A stretch of DNA of 34,986 nt from Clostridia bacterium (GTDB lineage Bacteria; Bacillota; Clostridia; Oscillospirales; CAG-272): the NCBI GenBank assembly GCA_017522125.1, contig JAFXAC010000048.1:1-34986 (forward strand), in the 5' to 3' direction. The notes beneath the pieces are model-generated. The model saw only the letters and a program-made list of their open reading frames with translations. It did no database searches and was not told the DNA's origin. The position numbers and the translations under genes were made by a program. How positions within the stretch are numbered: the stretch's first letter is position 1; every line of letters starts with the position of its first letter. Of this stretch, positions 14,351 through 23,431 are shown in pieces.

Positions 14351-15565
14351 ATGAAAAGATTTATTTGCATACTTATGGCATTGTTTATGCTTGTGTGCGC
14401 CGTTTCCTGCACGAAGTCGGGCGAAAACGGCGGCGCGACCACCGCGGGCGGCACTACTGCCGACGTAACGACCGTGCCCAACGATACCACTATCGGTGAC
14501 GATACCACCGCAAGTGATACTACTGCCGAGGAAACCACCGTTGCCGATACCACCGCCACTGACACTACGGCGGCAGATCCCTCGAAAAGCTTTATCGGCG
14601 AAGCGCTCGGCTACATTGAGAAAAAGGAATATCAAGCCGCGTACGATCTGCTTAAGGCGCATAGCGACGACGAAGAGGCGCGGGAGTTATTCGAAAATTT
14701 CCGTTTTGTCCCCTTGTTAATAACCGGCACAGACAGAGGGGCCGGAAAGAGGGAGTATACCTACGACGAGGACGATATGCTCATCAGCTACAGCATAACG
14801 ATGCCTAATTTTAGTGACAGGACTGATATCACATACAACGATAAAAAGCAGGTTGTTAAAATAGATGCTGCAGCCGAATGGTCCTCAGACATTGAATACT
14901 TCTATGACGAGAACGACAGGGTTATCAAGGAGGTAGTAAAGGATTATTCGTTCGGCGACATGGTTTTCGAATACTTCTATAACTCGGACGGATATAAGGA
15001 AAAGCTCAACGAAGCTCACTCCGACGGCACTACCGGCTCCACCGTGTATGTTTACGATGATATGGGCAACATGATCAAGAGTACTTACACAGACTCCAAG
15101 AACCGTTGTTATATAACCGAAACCGTTTATGACGAGAACGGAAATCCGATAAGGAATATTGAGACGGAGGATGGCATCGAGATCGTTTTCAGATTTTTCT
15201 ACAATGATAAGGGATTACTGGAAAAGAAAGTAGTATCTCTGTTAAACGGCACCACCTACACGCTCGCCGAGTATTTCTACGATGAAAACGGAAATTTGAC
15301 AAAGGAGACACAGGGGGGCATGGATGGCATTTGGGCGTCTTTAGAATACTCCTACGATGAGAACGGCAACGTGATAAAGGAGATATATAGTGACATCTAC
15401 GGCGGTGCCTCTACGACGGAGCGTACTTTTGACGCATACGGAAACAAGCTTACGGAAACGAAGGTATCTAAGGATGGATCTACAGAATCATACGCTTACA
15501 CGTATAAGCTTGCGTATATCACCTACGAAATGAACGAAAACGTTGAAATTCTTTTGATGGTTTAA
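14351..15565 (+). CDS. Secreted lipoprotein with Thr-rich linker and YD/RHS-like repeats
   Basis: This 404-residue predicted surface protein has a signal peptide with Cys20 in CAVSC as the probable lipidation site. Residues about 25-77 are a Thr/Asp/Ala-rich low-complexity linker (TTADVTTV, DTTAEETT and similar). A short helical segment of about 80-115 follows, with alternating charged residues. From about 135 to the end there are many YDENGN/YDDMGN/YNDKGL-type repeats of 20-25 residues separated by beta-strand-like sequence, the pattern of RHS/YD repeats and related beta-sheet wall proteins. There is no toxin-like C-terminal domain and no RHS core motif, so it is not a polymorphic toxin. The start has TGGAGG upstream. 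It is a single-gene unit with its own promoter and terminator. The function is unknown. Confidence 0.85.
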   Translation: MKRFICILMALFMLVCAVSCTKSGENGGATTAGGTTADVTTVPNDTTIGDDTTASDTTAEETTVADTTATDTTAADPSKSFIGEALGYIEKKEYQAAYDLLKAHSDDEEARELFENFRFVPLLITGTDRGAGKREYTYDEDDMLISYSITMPNFSDRTDITYNDKKQVVKIDAAAEWSSDIEYFYDENDRVIKEVVKDYSFGDMVFEYFYNSDGYKEKLNEAHSDGTTGSTVYVYDDMGNMIKSTYTDSKNRCYITETVYDENGNPIRNIETEDGIEIVFRFFYNDKGLLEKKVVSLLNGTTYTLAEYFYDENGNLTKETQGGMDGIWASLEYSYDENGNVIKEIYSDIYGGASTTERTFDAYGNKLTETKVSKDGSTESYAYTYKLAYITYEMNENVEILLMV

Positions 15566-15570
15566 TTTTG

Positions 15571-15607
15571 AACCGCAGTCAAGCAATGCTTGACTGCGGT
15601 TTTCCTT
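15571..15607 (+). terminator. Terminator of the lipoprotein gene
   Basis: The arms AACCGCAGTCAAGCA and their exact complement form a near-perfect palindrome 5 nt after the stop, followed by a T-rich tail. Confidence 0.9.
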
Positions 15608-15663
15608 TATGATTGTATCGAATTTTTCCTTATTTGTAGTTTTTTGCGGAGCGTAAGTAAATA

Positions 15664-15692
15664 TTGACATATCTTTTTATGTGTGTTATAAT
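15664..15692 (+). promoter_or_regulatory. Consensus promoter of proBAC
   Basis: TTGACA (15664-15669) and TATAAT (15687-15692) match the sigma-A consensus exactly with a 17-bp spacer. The leader is about 70 nt; no T-box or other riboswitch motif was found in it. Confidence 0.92.
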
Positions 15693-15767
15693 ATAAGGAA
15701 GAATTGTTTTTATCACTCTGCCGCGCCCTTTGGGGTTACGGAAAAAATATAACGGACGGACAAAAAT

Positions 15768-16538
15768 ATGAGAATAGTTATCAAGGTCGGAACATCGACG
15801 CTTGCTCACTCAACGGGCAGGCTGAACATCAGGCGCACAGAGGAGCTGTGCAAAATAATCTCCGATATCAAAAACGCGGGACACGAGATAATCCTCGTTT
15901 CAAGCGGTGCTATCGGCATGGGCGTTGGAAAGCTTGCGCTTGCCAAGCGTCCCGATGACATTGCTACGAAGCAGGCGGCTGCCGCCGTCGGTCAATGCGA
16001 GCTGATGTATACGTACGACAAGCTGTTTTCCAAATACAACCACACGGTCGCGCAAATACTGCTCACGGGCTCGGACTTCTCACACGAGGACAGGCACGAG
16101 AACTTTAACAACACGCTTGCGCGTTTGCTTGAGCTTGGCGTTTTGCCAATAATCAACGAAAACGACACTATCGCCACCGAGGAGATAAAGGTCGGTGACA
16201 ACGATACCCTTTCGGCTCTCGTTGCCGTTAGCGCAAGGGCTGATCTTCTGATCCTGCTGTCCGACATCGACGGACTCTTTACCGCAGACCCGCACACCGA
16301 CCCCTCCGCTACTCTTCTTAGCGTAGTTGAGGAGATAAACGACGAGATAATGGGTCTCGGCGGCGGTAGCGGCTCGTCCCTCGGCACGGGCGGAATGCAC
16401 ACGAAGCTACACGCGGCTCAGATTTGTACAGACAACGGCTGTGATATGATCATCGCAAACGGAAGTGACCCGAAGATACTTTACGCGATAACCGAAAACG
16501 ATTCACCCAAATGCACTTTATTTAAAGGAAAGAAATAA
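15768..16538 (+). CDS. proB: Glutamate 5-kinase
   Basis: The 256-residue amino-acid kinase performs the first step of proline synthesis from glutamate. The N-terminus [15 protein letters not shown] is the nucleotide/phosphate loop, SSGAIGMG (about 45-52) is the second glycine loop, and INENDTIA and [12 protein letters not shown] are family motifs for substrate and ATP binding. [12 protein letters not shown] is also characteristic. It ends at 256 residues and lacks the C-terminal PUA domain found in enterobacterial ProB, as do many Firmicutes forms. It is the first gene of the operon, separated from proA by 1 nt. Confidence 0.95.
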   Translation: MRIVIKVGTSTLAHSTGRLNIRRTEELCKIISDIKNAGHEIILVSSGAIGMGVGKLALAKRPDDIATKQAAAAVGQCELMYTYDKLFSKYNHTVAQILLTGSDFSHEDRHENFNNTLARLLELGVLPIINENDTIATEEIKVGDNDTLSALVAVSARADLLILLSDIDGLFTADPHTDPSATLLSVVEEINDEIMGLGGGSGSSLGTGGMHTKLHAAQICTDNGCDMIIANGSDPKILYAITENDSPKCTLFKGKK

Positions 16539-16539
16539 A

Positions 16540-17793
16540 ATGACTACTCTTGAAATATTAAAGCGTGCAAAGGCCGCAAAGCAGGCTTTGCTTCTTCTCT
16601 CGGACGACGACAAAAACGCCGCCCTCCGCGCTATGGCTGATGCCCTTGAAGCTAACGCCGACGTCATTCTTGCCGCAAACGCCGCAGAATGCGAGGCGGC
16701 TGTGGGCAAGATAGCACCCGTTATGATAGACCGCCTTCGCCTTACCCCCGAAAGGATCAAGGGTATGGCTGACGGCATACGCGACGTTGTCGCGCTTCCC
16801 TCCCCGCTTGGACGCACGCTTGCCGAGCATACCTGCCCCAACGGACTTGAGATAACGAGAATAAGCGTTCCTATCGGCGTTATCGGCATTATTTACGAAA
16901 GCCGTCCCAACGTGACCTCAGACGCCGCCGCGCTCTGCTTCAAGAGTGGTAACGTGTGCGTGTTGAAATCGGGCAAGGAGGCGGGCGTTACCTCAGCGCA
17001 GATAGTAAAGATACTGCGCGAGGCGGTTGCTCCCTTCGGCGTTGAGGACGCTATAAACATACTTGAGGACAACTCCCGTGCGGGCGCGGCAGAGCTTATG
17101 AATGCTATCGATTACGTTGACGCTCTCATTCCTCGCGGCGGCGCAGGACTTATCCGCCATTGCGTTGAAAACGCCAAGGTTCCCTGCATTCAGACGGGAA
17201 CGGGAATCTGCCACATCTATATTGATGCCGCGGCGGACGTTGATATGGCGCTTGATATCGTTGAAAACGCCAAGACCTCGCGTCCTTCGGTGTGCAACGC
17301 AGCCGAGGTGTGCCTTGTGCATTCAAAGATAGCCCCCGAATTTTTGCCCCGCCTTGCCAAGCGTCTTGTCGATGACAGAGCCGCAAAGGGACTCTCCCCT
17401 GTCGAGCTTCGCACCCACAGCTCCGCCGCCGCTTATATCGGCGGAACTCCCGCGACCGACGCGGATTTTGACACCGAATTTCTCGATTACGTTATGGCTG
17501 TACGCACGGTCGACAGTCTTGACGAGGCTATCTCACACATAGGTGAGCATTCCACGCATCACAGCGATGCCATCGTCACCGCCGACGCGGATACCGCCGA
17601 GAGCTTCCTTAACAGAGTTGACAGCGCGGCTGTATACGTAAACGCCTCCACACGCTTTACCGACGGCGGCGAGTTCGGACTCGGCTGTGAGATAGGCATC
17701 TCCACGCAAAAGCTCCACGCGCGCGGACCTATGGGTCTTTGCGAGCTGACCTCCTACAAATACACCGTCCGCGGAAAGGGACAGATAAGATAA
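16540..17793 (+). CDS. proA: Glutamate-5-semialdehyde dehydrogenase (gamma-glutamyl phosphate reductase)
   Basis: The 417-residue NADPH-dependent reductase performs the second step of proline synthesis. The aldehyde-dehydrogenase-like fold is evident, with the catalytic Cys252 in RPSVCNAAE. Upstream are [18 protein letters not shown] residues (about 111-125) and LKSGKEA for cofactor binding, and [12 protein letters not shown] towards the C-terminus. The length is standard. Its ribosome binding site (AAAGGAAAG) lies inside the end of proB. proC begins 9 nt after its stop, so the three genes form one operon. Confidence 0.95.
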   Translation: MTTLEILKRAKAAKQALLLLSDDDKNAALRAMADALEANADVILAANAAECEAAVGKIAPVMIDRLRLTPERIKGMADGIRDVVALPSPLGRTLAEHTCPNGLEITRISVPIGVIGIIYESRPNVTSDAAALCFKSGNVCVLKSGKEAGVTSAQIVKILREAVAPFGVEDAINILEDNSRAGAAELMNAIDYVDALIPRGGAGLIRHCVENAKVPCIQTGTGICHIYIDAAADVDMALDIVENAKTSRPSVCNAAEVCLVHSKIAPEFLPRLAKRLVDDRAAKGLSPVELRTHSSAAAYIGGTPATDADFDTEFLDYVMAVRTVDSLDEAISHIGEHSTHHSDAIVTADADTAESFLNRVDSAAVYVNASTRFTDGGEFGLGCEIGISTQKLHARGPMGLCELTSYKYTVRGKGQIR

Positions 17794-17802
17794 GGTGCTA
17801 AA

Positions 17803-18603
17803 ATGAAATATATTGCAGGATTTATCGGATGCGGAAATATGGGCGGAACGCTTGCCAACGCCGTTTGCTCCGCTATCGGCGGCGCAAACGTTGCGCTTTG
17901 CGACCTTGACGGCGCAAAGGTTCGCGCGATTTCAGAAAAGCACGGCGCGACCGCTCTTGAAATCGGCGCACTTGCCGCCGCTTCAAAATTCATTTTCCTC
18001 GGCGTAAAGCCGCAGGGAATGGCTACCACGCTCGGACTTATAAAGGACGCGCTTGCATCGAACGACGACTACGTTCTCGTAACGATGGCGGCAGGTCTTA
18101 CCAAGAAAAGCATAACGGACACTCTCGGCTACGAGTGCAAGGTCATTCGCATAATGCCCAACACCCCCGCGGCAGTTGGCGAGGGAATGATTCTCTGCTC
18201 CTATTCCGACGGCGTGAGCGAGGCTGAGAAGGCGCAGTTCCTTGCGCTCCTTGCAAATGCGGGACTCGTTGACGAGATAAGCGAGGACAAAATAGACGCC
18301 GCAAGTGCGGTTTCCGGCTGTGGACCTGCATTCGCTTACATCTTTGCCGAGGCGCTTGCCGACGCGGGAGTTGAATGCGGTCTTACGCGCGATCAGGCAA
18401 CGAAATACGCCGCACAGATGATACTCGGCGCGGCGAAGATGGTGCGCGAGAACGGCAACCCCGCCGCACTCAAGGACGCAGTTTGCAGTCCCGGCGGAAC
18501 GACCATCGCGGGCGTACACGCCCTTGAGGACTGCGGCTTCCGCGCTGCTGCGATGAACGCCGTAACCGCCGCTTATAAGCGCACGCTTGAGCTGAAAAAA
18601 TAA
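17803..18603 (+). CDS. proC: Pyrroline-5-carboxylate reductase
   Basis: The 266-residue reductase performs the last step of proline synthesis. The Rossmann motif is FIGCGNMGG (7-15). RIMPNTPAAVGEG and SGCGPAFAYIFAEALADAG in the middle and CSPGGTTIAGVHALE near the C-terminus are family signatures for substrate binding and dimerisation. The start has AAGGTG upstream at 17792-17797. The operon ends with the bidirectional terminator at 18601. Confidence 0.95.
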   Translation: MKYIAGFIGCGNMGGTLANAVCSAIGGANVALCDLDGAKVRAISEKHGATALEIGALAAASKFIFLGVKPQGMATTLGLIKDALASNDDYVLVTMAAGLTKKSITDTLGYECKVIRIMPNTPAAVGEGMILCSYSDGVSEAEKAQFLALLANAGLVDEISEDKIDAASAVSGCGPAFAYIFAEALADAGVECGLTRDQATKYAAQMILGAAKMVRENGNPAALKDAVCSPGGTTIAGVHALEDCGFRAAAMNAVTAAYKRTLELKK

Positions 18604-18640
18604 AAAGAATTGCGGGCTTGCAAGCCCGCAATTCTTTTTA
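18601..18640. terminator. Bidirectional terminator between proC and the ACP gene
   Basis: A perfect 40-nt palindrome (arms of 20 nt beginning TAAAAAGAATTGCGGGC) ends in A/T-rich flanks on both sides, so it serves the two convergent operons. Its first and last 3 nt are the stop codons of proC and of the ACP gene. Confidence 0.93.
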
Positions 18641-18880
18641 TTTTGCTCTCTCGGCGATGATGTCTATCATCTCGCCGACGTTCTTCATCGAGGAGACCTC
18701 TTTCATTGAAAAGCGGATCTTGTATTTACGCTCCACCGCGCCGATGAGGTTGATATGCTCAAGGCTGTCCCAATCGTCCACGTCGTTTGCGGTAAGCTCG
18801 CGCGTAACAACGATGCTGTCATCGTCGAAAACGTCGTGGAATATCTCCGTAAGACCTGCAATAATCTCGTTCTGTGTCAT
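18638..18880 (-). CDS. Acyl carrier protein-like carrier
   Basis: This 80-residue acidic, helical carrier has the phosphopantetheine attachment site at Ser39 in DDWDSLEHINLI, which matches the DSL consensus. Loading of the 4'-phosphopantetheine arm would be by a holo-ACP synthase elsewhere. It overlaps the stop of the FkbH-like gene by one base (TAATG), so it is translationally coupled and probably its dedicated partner rather than the fatty-acid AcpP. It is the last gene of the MBOAT operon. The closest functional parallels are the DltC carrier and the discrete ACPs of tetronate and methoxymalonyl pathways. Confidence 0.93.
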   Translation of the reverse strand: MTQNEIIAGLTEIFHDVFDDDSIVVTRELTANDVDDWDSLEHINLIGAVERKYKIRFSMKEVSSMKNVGEMIDIIAERAK

Positions 18881-20667
18881 TATTCTTCTCCTTTGGGATT
18901 TACTTTAATATATCTGTTTTTGTTCTTGTATCCGTCAAGGGAAAGCTCCCACGCGGTGTTTCCGTCCGCGTCCTCGGCGGTCTTTGTAAAGCCGAAGTCG
19001 GCAAACAGCTCCCTTACCATTGAGTTTTTAGCGGTTGGATAGTAGTGACCTACTATCTTCTCAACTCCGCGACTTATACACTCTGCGGCGAGGGTATCAA
19101 GCATTGCGTACTCCATATCCTTTTTAAGCACGCGACAGCTCATAAGCCACAGCTCGATGTCTGCAACATTGCCGTCAAGCCTTGCTATAGTTACGGCAAC
19201 CACGCCGTTGTCACCAAAGCTGTCGGTCAGCTTGCCGTAAAGCGTCAGCGTGCTTTCATCGTTTGCCGCCGCCTCGATCTGCGTTTGGGTATATCTCTTT
19301 GTGGTGAGATTGAACTGATTGGATTTATTGGTAAGCTGGGTTATGCGCGGGATATAGACCTCGGAAAATGGAAGTATCTCCGCCCTCATATCAAGGCTTA
19401 ACAGATATTCGCCGTAATCCGCAAACTCGCTTTGAAGCTGTGCGCGCTGTGAGTTCGCGCGGTACATATCGTTGCGCTTGGTATCGTCGGCGGAAAACGT
19501 GGTAAGCTCAAAGTAACCGTTTCTGTCCACGGTGCGGATATAGGTATCCGGGGACGTCATTTCGGGAACGGCAATGCCCTTTATCGAACGGCTGACAAGC
19601 GCGCGCTCGGTGGGGTTATCGTCGAGAAATACGAAGGCGTCGGAGCCGAGGTCCATCTCGTGCGCTATCGCCGCAATATTTCTGTCCTTGGGATTCCAAT
19701 TCGCCTTTATCGAAATGAAATCATCGGGGCGAAGTATTCCCTCGGGGTGATTGAGCCCCGCTATCGCGTTTTCGTGATCGTTCTTTGAGGACACGGTGAG
19801 CATTATGCCGATGCTTGTGAGCTTTTTAAGGTATTTCTGAAATTCCTCAAAGCACTCGGACTCGGCAGTTTCCCTGCCTATTTGAATGCCGTCAACGCCG
19901 TCATCACCAACGACACCGCCCCAAAGGGTGTTGTCAAGGTCTACGGTGACGGTCTTTTTGTTTTTACCGAAAATGGATTTTACTATCCTTGAAACAGAGA
20001 ACGCCACGCTCGGCACTGCGTCAAGCGCCATAGCGAGCTTATACATATACCAAACCTGCATATCGTGCCACGCGTCGAGTCCGTACGCGGCGGCGGTGTA
20101 GGCAAGGTCGTTTATATAAAAGCCGTTGTGCCCTCTTGCGTATTCGCCAAGTCGCTCGTTCATAAGTGCGATAAAGCGCGATGCGCCAAACTCGTCCCAG
20201 CAATCTCGGTTGCCCATAAGTCGGTATGGGGGAAGCTCGAAATTATTCTGTATTATGGGGCAATTATAGCGCGAGAGCGCCGCCCAAGCCTTTTCAAAAT
20301 ATGAGAAGCACTCCGCGGCGAGTGCGTCGGCGTTTTCCTTTGAGCCAACGCTCGGGAAATAATGCTCAATATTGCGCCACGAGGTGTGGATATATATAAC
20401 GTCGGGAGCGAATTCGTCAAGCTCGGGCGTGCCGAATACGGCGTCCTGCCACCAGCGGTTATACTCGGACTCCCAAAGCTCTGCCTCTATTCCCTCATTT
20501 AGCAAAAACAGATCAAGCGTTTTTACAACGTCCGAGGTGGTCGAGCCGCCAAGCACGGCTATTTTCTTTTTTATCCTCGTCTGTCCGTCCTCAAGAAGCT
20601 CGCGACGAAGCTTTTTGCGCTTTGAGAGTATCAGCGACGGATCAAAGGGGTATTCAAGTTCTTTCAA
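18880..20667 (-). CDS. FkbH-like HAD-family enzyme with N-terminal SGNH-like and C-terminal GNAT-like regions
   Basis: The 595-residue enzyme is of the FkbH type. The N-terminal region (about 35-200) starts with VLGGSTTSD, an SGNH-hydrolase-like loop. The HAD phosphatase core has VDLDNTLWGG (Asp243, Asp245), SSKND (293-297) and FLDDNPTE (Asp349, Asp350). From about 400, residues such as NQFNLTTKRYTQTQ and RVLKKDMEYAMLD mark the acetyltransferase-like end. Known FkbH proteins take 1,3-bisphosphoglycerate, remove phosphate and load a glyceryl group onto an ACP. A TTG at 20667 is the start, supported by GAGG 6 nt upstream. It lies between a DHHW gene (18 nt away) and the ACP gene. The substrate here is inferred. 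Confidence 0.9.
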   Translation of the reverse strand: MKELEYPFDPSLILSKRKKLRRELLEDGQTRIKKKIAVLGGSTTSDVVKTLDLFLLNEGIEAELWESEYNRWWQDAVFGTPELDEFAPDVIYIHTSWRNIEHYFPSVGSKENADALAAECFSYFEKAWAALSRYNCPIIQNNFELPPYRLMGNRDCWDEFGASRFIALMNERLGEYARGHNGFYINDLAYTAAAYGLDAWHDMQVWYMYKLAMALDAVPSVAFSVSRIVKSIFGKNKKTVTVDLDNTLWGGVVGDDGVDGIQIGRETAESECFEEFQKYLKKLTSIGIMLTVSSKNDHENAIAGLNHPEGILRPDDFISIKANWNPKDRNIAAIAHEMDLGSDAFVFLDDNPTERALVSRSIKGIAVPEMTSPDTYIRTVDRNGYFELTTFSADDTKRNDMYRANSQRAQLQSEFADYGEYLLSLDMRAEILPFSEVYIPRITQLTNKSNQFNLTTKRYTQTQIEAAANDESTLTLYGKLTDSFGDNGVVAVTIARLDGNVADIELWLMSCRVLKKDMEYAMLDTLAAECISRGVEKIVGHYYPTAKNSMVRELFADFGFTKTAEDADGNTAWELSLDGYKNKNRYIKVNPKGEE

Positions 20668-20685
20668 TTTCTGCCTCGTATTTAC

Positions 20686-21987
20686 TTAAATTTCAGTTAT
20701 GCGAAGAATGTGACTGCGGTTGCTTCCGTTTACCGTAAATGCGCACATCGAAAAGCAAACGTCCGTTACACCCTTGTCCTTAATAAAATCAAGAATGTTG
20801 AGCTTAAAATAACGCATATCAATAACGTAGACCTCCTCAAACGAGCTGATGAGGAAGGGCGCGAGCGCGTTTCCGTAGGATTCCTTAAGGACTATGAGCT
20901 TTCTGCCGTTGTTAACGCCCGTCTTGATATGCGCAACGTAGGAGTCGCCATAAATGAAACGCGTGTAGCTCTTTTTGTTGGGATTGAAGAGCGTTTTGTC
21001 CGACATTTTAAGCTTGAAATAATCCCGCGAATAATAGTCGCAGGTATATTCCTGAAGCGGCTCGTAGCATATCATAGTGTCGGGGTTATTCTTGATAGCG
21101 GGGAGCGAATATCCCGTATATTTGTTCATCGAGCCGAGGAACGTTCCGACCTCGTTTTTGGTAAAGCCCTCGATGGTAGTAAAGGGCAAGCCCGCAGTGC
21201 GTGCAAATTCCTGACAAGCGTAATACGCGCCAAGCGCCGCCCAGTGATGATCGGTACGGAAATATATATATTCATCCGTATGCTGACGCAGAACACTCAA
21301 AGTGTCGATATACGTTACGTCCACGAGCGCGTCGCGGAATGCGGCAAAGCAATTTTCCGTTCTCGTAAGGGACGTTGAGTATTTCGTAGTAGGGGCGTAA
21401 AGTCCCGATGCCGTGGGGATAGCCATAGCAAAAACGTTCACGTCCGCGCCGACGCGCTCCTTAAATGTGTTTATGCGCTCCGCAGTGGTAATGCACCTTG
21501 ACTTCGAGCCAAAGAACTGCTCCATAGCGCGAGTGCCTACGATAAGCACACCGTCACCATTGTAAAGATAGGGCTTATCGCTGACGGGCGGAGCCGTCGT
21601 TTCGGGCGCTTTGGTGGTTTCGGGAGCTACCGTCGTTTCGGGGGCTACCGTGGTTTCGGGAGCTACCGTGGTTTCGGGAGCTACCGTGGTTTCGGGAACT
21701 ACCGTCGTTTCGGGGGCTACCGTGGTTTCGGGAGCTACCGTGGTTTCGGGAGCTACCGTCGTTTCGGGGGCTACCGTGGTTTCGGGGGCTACCGTCGTTT
21801 CGGGTGACACGGTATTCTCGTTCGTGCTTTCGCTCGGAGTAACGGCTTCGTTCTTAAGCTGTTCGCTCGTTCCGTTCGAGCCAAGAAGGCTGTCGCCGCT
21901 TGCCGACTCTCGGTAAAGCACGTGCAACGACATCACTATAAGGACGGTAAACAGTATTGAAAGCAATGCTATGCAAAGTTTTTTCAT
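20686..21987 (-). CDS. DHHW-family SGNH-like exported protein with 12 PETT repeats
   Basis: This 433-residue protein is anchored by an N-terminal helix (about 4-24). Residues 61-132 are 12 tandem hexapeptides of the type APETTV, a flexible, possibly glycosylated spacer. The catalytic-type domain follows: VLIVGTRAMEQFFG, then DHHW at 246-249 in YFRTDHHWAALGAYY, YGDSYVAH, and LKESYGNALAPFL near the C-terminus. DHHW proteins belong to the AlgX/AlgJ-like SGNH group that completes O-acylation of extracellular polysaccharides with an MBOAT partner. Compared with the upstream paralogue it lacks the FPELTLES-type N-terminal domain. Its start overlaps the upstream gene by 4 nt. The ribosome binding site is a modest AAAGG. 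Confidence 0.88.
   Translation of the reverse strand: MKKLCIALLSILFTVLIVMSLHVLYRESASGDSLLGSNGTSEQLKNEAVTPSESTNENTVSPETTVAPETTVAPETTVAPETTVAPETTVAPETTVVPETTVAPETTVAPETTVAPETTVAPETTKAPETTAPPVSDKPYLYNGDGVLIVGTRAMEQFFGSKSRCITTAERINTFKERVGADVNVFAMAIPTASGLYAPTTKYSTSLTRTENCFAAFRDALVDVTYIDTLSVLRQHTDEYIYFRTDHHWAALGAYYACQEFARTAGLPFTTIEGFTKNEVGTFLGSMNKYTGYSLPAIKNNPDTMICYEPLQEYTCDYYSRDYFKLKMSDKTLFNPNKKSYTRFIYGDSYVAHIKTGVNNGRKLIVLKESYGNALAPFLISSFEEVYVIDMRYFKLNILDFIKDKGVTDVCFSMCAFTVNGSNRSHILRITEI
21592..21807 (-). repeat. 18-bp tandem repeats, 12 copies, inside a DHHW gene
   Basis: Twelve in-frame 18-bp units encode Pro-Glu-Thr-Thr-Val-Ala or close variants. Most differ only at third positions (GTCGTTTC/GTGGTTTC, GGGGGC/GGGAGC), which suggests recent unequal exchange. 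The unit is a multiple of three, so copy-number change alters linker length without breaking the frame. Confidence 0.93.
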
Positions 21988-23411
21988 GATATAAGTGCCT
22001 TTACGTTATTCCTATATGCGCCGACCGCGCTGAAGGTGCATTCCGCAAACAAAACGTCGGTAATGCCCTTGCTTTGAACGAGGGAAACGAGTCCTATCTC
22101 GAAATAGCGACCGTCTACGATATAAATTTCCTCAAAGGAGTTCATAAAATAGGGGGAAAGTGCGTTTCCGTAGCTATCCTTGACGATGAGCAGTTTTCTG
22201 CCGTTCTGACAAGTGCCTGACTTTATGATAAAGGAGTAGCTATCGTTGCCAAGATACGTGGAATACCAGCTGCTTCGCTTATTGTCGGGAACGGAATAGA
22301 ATATGCTATCCCTCGCCTTACCGCTTTTCAGCTTGGTATTATACTTGGTTACGGTGTAGGGCGTGCCGGGAACGTAAGTCACGAAATCCTCGGGGTTATT
22401 GAGAAGTGTGGGGCTGTGATTTGTGTATTTATACATAGTTCCCACGTATCCGGGACGGACGTTCTTCGTGTATGACGAAAGAGGCATAAAATCAACACCC
22501 GCGATCCTTGCAAATTCCTCGGCGGCGTAGTATGCTCCAAGCCCCGTCCAGTGATGGTCGGTGCGGAAATAAATTTCCTCATCCTTGTGCGGCAAAAGCG
22601 CCTCGTAAACGGGAATGTAGGTTACTCCCGAAAGTGCCTCCTTGTGCGCGGTAAGGTCGCGCGTGGTGCGCGAAGCGTACTTTGCATACGAGGTCTTGGA
22701 GTCGGCAAGATAAAATCCGCAGGACTTGGGTATGACCATTGAATATACCTTAACACCCGAGCCTACCTTCTGTGCAAAGGAATTCAAGATAGTGGCGTAA
22801 TCCGCCGCGTTCTTTTTGCTTCCGTAATATATCTCCATAGCGCGAGTACCCATAATGAGAATACCGTCGGATATCTCCTCGCCAACGGGTGCTTGCGTTA
22901 TCTCCACCATAGTCGTTTCGGGGGGAGTCGTAACGGGTACGGTGGTTTCGGGGGGAGTTACCGTGGTTTCTCCCGAGCTTGTTGACGGCGGCGTGGTAGA
23001 GGGAACGGTGGTGACGGGAGTTGTTTCATCCTCGTATTCCTCGTCCTCATCATCCTCGGGGACCCAATCGTCCTCGAACTCGTCACCCATAATGAGATCT
23101 CCGTTTGAGCCTGTTGCGGCACCGTCGTTTATAAAGACCTGCTCCTCGGGCATTATACCGAAATAGCCGCGGAAGCTTGCATTTATATCGACACACCTAT
23201 CTCTGCCGAAAACGGTATCGGTAAACCAAGCGGTAAATTCGGAGAAGAATTTTCCGCTAAGGACTGACTCCAGCGTAAGCTCGGGAAATTCCTTGAGGAT
23301 GCTGTGGTCAGACTCCGTGGTGCGCGGAAAGAGCGCGCATACTGCGAACATCAGCACGAATGCCGCCGCAAGTAAGACACAGCTTATAGTTATTGCTAAT
23401 TTTTTATTCAT
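21984..23411 (-). CDS. DHHW-family SGNH-like exported protein
   Basis: The product is 475 residues from the preferred ATG at 23411. AGGAG at 23423-23419 lies 7 nt upstream, whereas the open frame extends 11 codons further without a ribosome binding site. An N-terminal signal anchor (about 5-28) is followed by the DHHW-family N-terminal stretch (LKEFPELTLESVLSGKFFSE). Then come an Asp/Glu-rich segment (about 110-129) and a PETT/Thr-rich linker. The catalytic-type domain has GILIMGTRAMEIYYG, DHHW (285-288), LGNDSYSFI and VKDSYGNALSPYF. It is paralogous to the next gene and overlaps its start by 4 nt. The likely role is in extracellular acyl transfer to a surface glycan with the MBOAT partner; the exact target is unknown. 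Confidence 0.88.
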   Translation of the reverse strand: MNKKLAITISCVLLAAAFVLMFAVCALFPRTTESDHSILKEFPELTLESVLSGKFFSEFTAWFTDTVFGRDRCVDINASFRGYFGIMPEEQVFINDGAATGSNGDLIMGDEFEDDWVPEDDEDEEYEDETTPVTTVPSTTPPSTSSGETTVTPPETTVPVTTPPETTMVEITQAPVGEEISDGILIMGTRAMEIYYGSKKNAADYATILNSFAQKVGSGVKVYSMVIPKSCGFYLADSKTSYAKYASRTTRDLTAHKEALSGVTYIPVYEALLPHKDEEIYFRTDHHWTGLGAYYAAEEFARIAGVDFMPLSSYTKNVRPGYVGTMYKYTNHSPTLLNNPEDFVTYVPGTPYTVTKYNTKLKSGKARDSIFYSVPDNKRSSWYSTYLGNDSYSFIIKSGTCQNGRKLLIVKDSYGNALSPYFMNSFEEIYIVDGRYFEIGLVSLVQSKGITDVLFAECTFSAVGAYRNNVKALIS

Positions 23412-23431
23412 TGAGCATCTCCTGATCTGCG

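Noticed and set aside
14351..15565. RHS polymorphic toxin
   Set aside because: There is no RHS core (DPxGR), no variable C-terminal toxin domain and no immunity gene; only YD-like repeats are present.
21592..21807. CRISPR or other DNA repeat element at the 18-bp repeats
   Set aside because: The repeats are in frame, contiguous, without spacers, and encode a PETT linker inside an otherwise normal DHHW protein.
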